Of a DNA stretch of 10,861 bases, positions 7,077 through 10,861 are shown piece by piece. Each line of letters begins with the position of its first letter. The stretch's first letter is position 1. The stretch comes from Actinomycetota bacterium (lineage in GTDB: Bacteria > Actinomycetota > Actinomycetes > Nanopelagicales > Nanopelagicaceae). Both the position numbers and the translations under genes were made by a program. The notes under the pieces are model-generated. The model made no database searches, had not been told where the DNA came from, and worked only from the letters and a program-made list of their open reading frames with translations. The stretch spans positions 1 to 10,861 of the forward strand of contig WLPB01000020.1 of the NCBI GenBank assembly GCA_009698975.1, written 5' to 3'.

Positions 7077-8173
7077 AGAAGGTAGCTCTTCTCCTTCTCA
7101 CACTGACTTTTTTTCTTATTACTCCTCCTGTTCATGCGGCAACCCCTGTAGTTCGAATTACAGATATCCCACACACTGATTTTCAGGGGAATTTTCGTGA
7201 CAATAAACTCGCGCTCTCACTCACTCCTGACGGCGAATTAGGTAAAGCTCTTGCTCGCGCGTCGACGACGACGACATGGGTTATTGATGCCGCCCTCCTT
7301 GATGAGATTATTGATATGTCAGATGGCTATCAATATCTTGGTAAAGAAGACCCTATCGGCGCAAATGTTGCACTTCTCTGGTTACAGCAGTTAAAAGTTT
7401 TGACTGAGGGTGCTCCCGTTGTTGCTTTGCCTTACGGAAATCCAGATGCGTCACTCGCTCGCTCATTGAGCCGCTCAGAATTAACTCTCTACTCTGAACT
7501 TGGGCGCAGCAAGTTGGAAGAGTTCTTCGGCAGGGCTGTGATTTCACAGAACGGTTGGGGTAAAGGTAAATCTCAACTAAGTAGTGAATTTAAGGCGTTA
7601 TATAAGAGCAATCGCTTCCAATTAGCCAATCTCGCCCGCGCTATTTCGGCCGAAGAAATCCCACTTTTACGGGCGCGGTTAGGGCGAATTCTTAACCCAG
7701 ATCTCAGCTCGCAAGATCGAGCATACTTTTCATACCAGGGACGAGATGCCACAAATAACATTGTGAAAAAGCTCCGTGTTGTGTCGGGGCGATACCAATT
7801 AACTTCGGAGACAGTAAAGGTTCCACTCACAATAATTAATGACTTTGAGACGGATACCGTATTAACGCTCTCGCTCTTGCCGATGAATTATCGCATTCAG
7901 GTTGAAAGTCTCTACGACATTGTTATACCTGCAAAATCTCGAATACAGATTGCAGTTCCTTTTATGGTTATCGCCTCAGGTAGCACAGTTGTAGAAGCAC
8001 AGTTGATGACAGCTGAAGGTGTATCAATTGGTGCACTCTCTAAGTTAAGTCTTTCAATGACAGTGATTGACTCACGTGTTGCATGGTTTACAACAGGTGC
8101 TGGCGTAATTCTCTTTCTCGCTGCAGCCACACAGACGGCGCGTAGGATAAGGCGGTCCCGACGTGAAAAATAG
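7073..8173 (+). CDS. DUF6049-like membrane-anchored secreted protein
   Basis: This 366-residue protein has an N-terminal signal peptide: Lys2-Lys3, a hydrophobic core (4-17), and a probable signal peptidase I site after VHA at residue 22. The C-terminus has a transmembrane helix (about 336-356) followed by a very basic cytoplasmic tail (RRIRRSRREK). The bulk is therefore predicted to lie outside the membrane, with a beta-rich domain before the anchor (about 240-330). Its place between a Nudix gene and murJ matches the DUF6049 protein Rv3909 of Mycobacterium, whose function is unknown. Family members I recall are roughly twice as long, so this one appears reduced. The N-terminal half (DGYQYLGKEDPIG and the AYFSYQGRD region) has no motif I recognise. 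It starts in a 4-nt ATGA overlap with the Nudix gene and overlaps murJ by 11 nt, consistent with co-expression and a possible accessory role to the flippase. Confidence 0.72.
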   Translation: MKKVALLLLTLTFFLITPPVHAATPVVRITDIPHTDFQGNFRDNKLALSLTPDGELGKALARASTTTTWVIDAALLDEIIDMSDGYQYLGKEDPIGANVALLWLQQLKVLTEGAPVVALPYGNPDASLARSLSRSELTLYSELGRSKLEEFFGRAVISQNGWGKGKSQLSSEFKALYKSNRFQLANLARAISAEEIPLLRARLGRILNPDLSSQDRAYFSYQGRDATNNIVKKLRVVSGRYQLTSETVKVPLTIINDFETDTVLTLSLLPMNYRIQVESLYDIVIPAKSRIQIAVPFMVIASGSTVVEAQLMTAEGVSIGALSKLSLSMTVIDSRVAWFTTGAGVILFLAAATQTARRIRRSRREK

Positions 8174-9794
8174 CGATCTCTATAAAGCATCTTCAGTTAT
8201 GGCACTCGGCACAATCATCTCTCGTATTACAGGTTTTTTTAGAGCCGTCTTAGGTGTAGCGCTACTTGGTACCGCGCTCTTAGCTGACACTTATAACGTC
8301 GCAAATACCATGCCGAATATTCTTTACAACCTTTTAGTAGGTGGGGCGCTCACAGCAATATTTGTTCCTCAACTTATTCGCTCTTTTAGCGATAGCGATG
8401 GTGGTGATGCATTCGCCTCACGCCTTGTTACAACAATCTCTGGAATTCTTCTCGCCCTCGTGGCAGTAGGTATTCTCTTCGCACCGCTATTGGTTCAAAT
8501 CTATGCACCTGAATTTTCTCAAACAGGTTTTGAACGTGAACAGCAGATTGCAATTGCTTTCACTCGCTACTGTCTGCCGCAGATTTTCTTCCTTGGTCTC
8601 TTTACTATGTTGGGCCAGGTTGCAAACTCTCGAGGATCTTTCGCCCCTCTCATGTGGGCGCCTATAGCTAATAACCTGGTAGTTATTGGGGTTTTCTCAC
8701 TCTTTTTACTCTTTCAGGAGCCACTCACAGTCGGTTCAATCTCCGACTCGCAAATTCAAATTCTTGGATGGGGTACAACTGCCGGTGTTGTAATCCAAGC
8801 TCTGATCTTGATACCGGTTGTACGAAAATCTGGAATTCGTCTTCGCTTAATTTTTGGGGTTAAAGGGCTCGGTAAGTCATTTGCTCTTGCTGGGTGGACA
8901 CTTGTTTATGTTTTGATTTCTCAGTTGGGCTACCTTGTTACTGTCAATGTTGCAACAGCAGCAGCAGTACGAAGTGCACAGGCTGGTATTGCGACTGGAG
9001 TGGGATTTACACCGTACACGAGCGCGTACTACATCATGTTGCTTCCATACTCGATTGTAACAATCTCAATCGTTACAGCAATTTTGCCCCACTTATCTAA
9101 ACTTGCGATCGAAGATAAAGTGGATGAAGTTCGTGCGCAATTAATCCGCGCAATTAAAATGGTGGGTGTTGTAACGGTACCGAGTGCAGTTGCACTCATG
9201 CTCTTTGGCCCTCTTATTACTGAGGTGCTTTACTTTGGAGTCTCTTTAGATGATTCGCAATATATTGGATATGTTCTTGCTGCATTGGGGCTAGGGCTTG
9301 TGCCGTTTAGTATTAATCTCATTCTTATCCGTGGTTTTAACGCATTTGAAGATACAAAGACTCAAGTTCTCTCAATCTTTATTATTAACGTTATTTCGGT
9401 GGGGCTCTCTTATCTCTTCCTCGCTAAACTCGAAAGTGGTTCCGTCACAATAGGCCTAGGTATCGCTTTCTCGATTAGCTACATCGTTGGACTCTTTGTC
9501 ACATTAAATTTGATTAAAAGACATGTGGGGCTCCTTCGTACTAGAGACTTTGCAGCCCAGCATGGCACTTTGTTGGCGGCATCATTACTGGCGGCGCTTC
9601 CATTCTTCGCTCTCTCACAATTACTTGGGTGGAGCAGTAACGACAATGGGGCTGGGTTGAGAGCGCTACATCTGATGATCGTCCTTACGGGAACAGGTGT
9701 TGGATATCTCATTTTTGGCTCTCTCTTTAAAGTCGGTGAAATCCAAGGGTTGCGCGAGTTCGCCACATCAAGGGTCAAGGGCCGCAAGAAGTAA
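8163..9794 (+). CDS. murJ: Lipid II flippase MurJ (MviN family)
   Basis: MurJ moves undecaprenyl-linked lipid II from the inner to the outer face of the cytoplasmic membrane, supplying PBPs such as the one in this window. The 543 residues are almost wholly hydrophobic, consistent with about 14 helices. The N-terminus shows the family pattern SRITGFFRAVLG (20-31), then ADTYNVANTMPN (41-52) and GGALTAIFVPQL (60-71). Arg21, Arg27 and Asp42 align by eye with important E. coli residues Arg18, Arg24 and Asp39. The protein ends in a basic tail (SRVKGRKK) soon after the last helix. It lacks the pseudokinase and extracellular extension of mycobacterial MviN (Rv3910). The GTG start lies inside the preceding gene (11-nt overlap), with a weak AAGG 10 nt upstream. 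The downstream Met13 is a less likely start because it would remove part of the first segment. Confidence 0.93.
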   Translation: MKNSDLYKASSVMALGTIISRITGFFRAVLGVALLGTALLADTYNVANTMPNILYNLLVGGALTAIFVPQLIRSFSDSDGGDAFASRLVTTISGILLALVAVGILFAPLLVQIYAPEFSQTGFEREQQIAIAFTRYCLPQIFFLGLFTMLGQVANSRGSFAPLMWAPIANNLVVIGVFSLFLLFQEPLTVGSISDSQIQILGWGTTAGVVIQALILIPVVRKSGIRLRLIFGVKGLGKSFALAGWTLVYVLISQLGYLVTVNVATAAAVRSAQAGIATGVGFTPYTSAYYIMLLPYSIVTISIVTAILPHLSKLAIEDKVDEVRAQLIRAIKMVGVVTVPSAVALMLFGPLITEVLYFGVSLDDSQYIGYVLAALGLGLVPFSINLILIRGFNAFEDTKTQVLSIFIINVISVGLSYLFLAKLESGSVTIGLGIAFSISYIVGLFVTLNLIKRHVGLLRTRDFAAQHGTLLAASLLAALPFFALSQLLGWSSNDNGAGLRALHLMIVLTGTGVGYLIFGSLFKVGEIQGLREFATSRVKGRKK

Positions 9795-9802
9795 AGGCGC
9801 GG

Positions 9803-9808
9803 TAAGGT
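9803..9808 (+). promoter_or_regulatory. Candidate -10 element before trxB (or Shine-Dalgarno AAGG)
   Basis: TAAGGT lies within the 20-bp murJ-trxB spacer and is followed by 6 nt (GCGGGT) and the ATG. The geometry matches the other candidate leaderless promoters and would give trxB its own transcript. The same bases contain AAGG 7 nt before the ATG, which could instead be a ribosome binding site on a murJ-trxB message. The sequence alone cannot decide between them. Confidence 0.4.
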
Positions 9809-9814
9809 GCGGGT

Positions 9815-10744
9815 ATGAGCACTGAAGTACGCGAAGTTGTCATTGTTGGATCTGGTCCTGCTGGATATACCGCTGCAATTTACGCAGCTCGCGCGCAGCT
9901 CAACCCACTTATCTATGAGGGTTCTGTAACTGCCGGTGGTGCACTTATGAACACCACTGAGGTCGAGAACTTCCCTGGTTTTATCGACGGCATCATGGGT
10001 CCAGACCTTATGGACAATATGCGCAAGCAGGCAAAACGTTTTGGGGCTGAGTTAATTACTGACGATATTGTTGAGATGGATCTCGAAGGCGAGATTAAAA
10101 CTCTTAAAGATGGTTCTGGAAATATTGTTAAGGCTAAATCAGTAATCCTTGCCATGGGATCGGCTTACCGCGAAATAGGACTTGAGAATGAGAAGCGACT
10201 CTCAGGTCGTGGAGTCTCGTGGTGTGCGACCTGCGATGGTTTCTTCTTCCGTGACCAGGTTATTGCTGTAGTCGGTGGTGGGGATTCCGCTGTTGAAGAG
10301 GCGACCTTCCTTACTAAGTTCGCTTCTAAGGTAGTTTTGATTCACCGTCGCGACACTCTGCGCGCTTCAAAGATTATGCAGGATCGCGCATTTAATAATC
10401 CTAAGTTAGAGATGATGTGGGATACCGAGGTCATTGATGTCCTTGGTCAAGATAAGGTTGAAGGGCTAAAGCTTCGCAATACCAAAACAGGCGTTGAGAG
10501 TGTCGGTCAATTCACTGGGCTCTTCGTCGCAATCGGACATATCCCACGCTCTGAACTTATTACATCGCAAATTTCCCTCGATAACGAGGGCTATGTAAAG
10601 GTTGAGGGGCGTTCGACAAGGACAAATATTTCTGGTGTCTTCGCCTGCGGCGATCTCGTCGATCACACCTACCGTCAAGCAATCACAGCGGCGGGCTCTG
10701 GCTGCCAAGCAGCCCTTGACGCTGAAAAATTTCTTTCGCACTAG
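9815..10744 (+). CDS. trxB: Thioredoxin reductase (NADPH, FAD)
   Basis: This is a cytoplasmic flavoenzyme of 309 residues, the usual length for the low-molecular-weight class, that reduces thioredoxin with NADPH. Every hallmark is present in order: FAD-binding GSGPAG (12-17), ENFPGF (51-56), the redox-active CATC with Cys137 and Cys140, NADPH-binding GGGDSA (154-159) and HRRD (177-180), and the C-terminal FAD motif GVFACGDL (274-281). The ATG lies 20 bp after the murJ stop. In Mycobacterium and Streptomyces a sigma factor gene (sigM in Mycobacterium) lies between murJ and trxB; none is present here. The next gene is thioredoxin, its substrate, on the same strand. G+C-rich codons are more common here than in murJ, which fits a well-expressed gene, though I have not computed codon usage. 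Confidence 0.97.
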   Translation: MSTEVREVVIVGSGPAGYTAAIYAARAQLNPLIYEGSVTAGGALMNTTEVENFPGFIDGIMGPDLMDNMRKQAKRFGAELITDDIVEMDLEGEIKTLKDGSGNIVKAKSVILAMGSAYREIGLENEKRLSGRGVSWCATCDGFFFRDQVIAVVGGGDSAVEEATFLTKFASKVVLIHRRDTLRASKIMQDRAFNNPKLEMMWDTEVIDVLGQDKVEGLKLRNTKTGVESVGQFTGLFVAIGHIPRSELITSQISLDNEGYVKVEGRSTRTNISGVFACGDLVDHTYRQAITAAGSGCQAALDAEKFLSH

Positions 10745-10806
10745 TACAGTTCAAGAAATAAACCACAAGTAAATCCAATTAAAGAGAAGATATACGGGAG
10801 TAAACG
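10745..10806 (+). promoter_or_regulatory. trxA leader with canonical ribosome binding site
   Basis: This 62-bp A-rich spacer separates trxB from trxA. GGGAG at 10796-10800 sits 6 nt before the trxA ATG and is the clearest Shine-Dalgarno sequence in the window. There is no TAnnnT hexamer at the leaderless position. No hairpin resembling a terminator is seen, so trxA may be read from trxB or from a promoter I cannot identify within this spacer. Confidence 0.6.
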
Positions 10807-10861
10807 ATGAGCGCACCAATCAAGGTAACAGCAGCTAATTTTGATGAATTAGTTCTTAAGA
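10807..10861 (+). CDS. trxA: Thioredoxin, N-terminal fragment (cut by window end)
   Basis: The open frame starts at ATG and runs off the window after 18 codons. It encodes MSAPIKVTAANFDELVLK, which matches the beginning of thioredoxins, where V-T-x-x-x-F-D-E-x-V precedes the first helix. The WCGPC active site would lie about 15 residues further on and is not visible, so the call rests on this short match, the strong Shine-Dalgarno sequence and the position directly after trxB. The product would be the cytoplasmic disulfide reductant recycled by the neighbouring reductase. Confidence 0.85.
   Translation, partial: MSAPIKVTAANFDELVLK

Noticed and set aside
7261..7280. ACG/TCG-type short repeat (gcgtcgacgacgacgac) in the DUF6049 gene
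   Set aside because: It encodes a short Ser/Thr run and is too small to be more than local low complexity.
9479..9787. Antisense open frames of about 60-120 codons over murJ, MFS, PBP and trxB
   Set aside because: Their translations lack domains and hydrophobic or codon patterns of real genes, and each lies opposite or inside a confidently assigned gene.

Overview
The window reads as an ordinary, gene-dense chromosomal segment of a small-genome actinobacterium. G+C content is moderate (spot counts of two lines gave about 37% and 55%), which is low for Actinomycetota. The gene set matches the origin-proximal neighbourhood of that phylum: DUF5318 / class A PBP / GT87-type membrane protein, and CCA nucleotidyltransferase / Nudix / DUF6049 / MurJ / TrxB / TrxA. 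Low G+C, overlapping genes and shortened accessory domains suggest a streamlined aquatic lineage such as the freshwater acI group (Nanopelagicales, 'Ca. Planktophila' and relatives). That placement is inference from recall, not a search.

Layout. Bases 1-59 lie downstream of the first minus-strand operon and hold no gene I can support. Bases 60-3661 (minus strand) carry a three-gene cell-envelope operon: DUF5318 zinc-ribbon protein, bifunctional penicillin-binding protein and polytopic GT87-like glycosyltransferase. A 41-bp divergent intergenic region (3662-3702) separates it from a plus-strand MFS transporter (3703-5025). The 3' end of the transporter overlaps the convergent CCA-adding enzyme (4979-6445, minus) by 47 bp. 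A second short divergent region (6446-6491) leads into a plus-strand run: Nudix hydrolase, DUF6049 membrane-anchored protein, MurJ lipid II flippase, thioredoxin reductase and the first 18 codons of thioredoxin, cut by the window end.

How the genes work together. Two functions dominate: peptidoglycan assembly (MurJ exports lipid II, the class A PBP polymerises and crosslinks it, and the GT87-like protein probably glycosylates an envelope component) and housekeeping (tRNA 3'-end CCA, nucleotide sanitation, thioredoxin redox). No mobile element, CRISPR array, tRNA or rRNA is visible.

The most notable non-gene signal concerns the start codons. At four of the ten starts a TAnnnT hexamer lies exactly 6 nt upstream (MFS, Nudix, TrxB, PBP), and at two more it lies 7 or 8 nt upstream (DUF5318, CCA enzyme). 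This is the geometry expected of -10 boxes for leaderless mRNAs. The operon-internal genes (GT87, DUF6049, MurJ) and trxA lack it, and trxA instead has the only clear Shine-Dalgarno sequence. I found no convincing novel biological system; the other points of interest are compaction, start-site ambiguity and lineage-specific domain loss.
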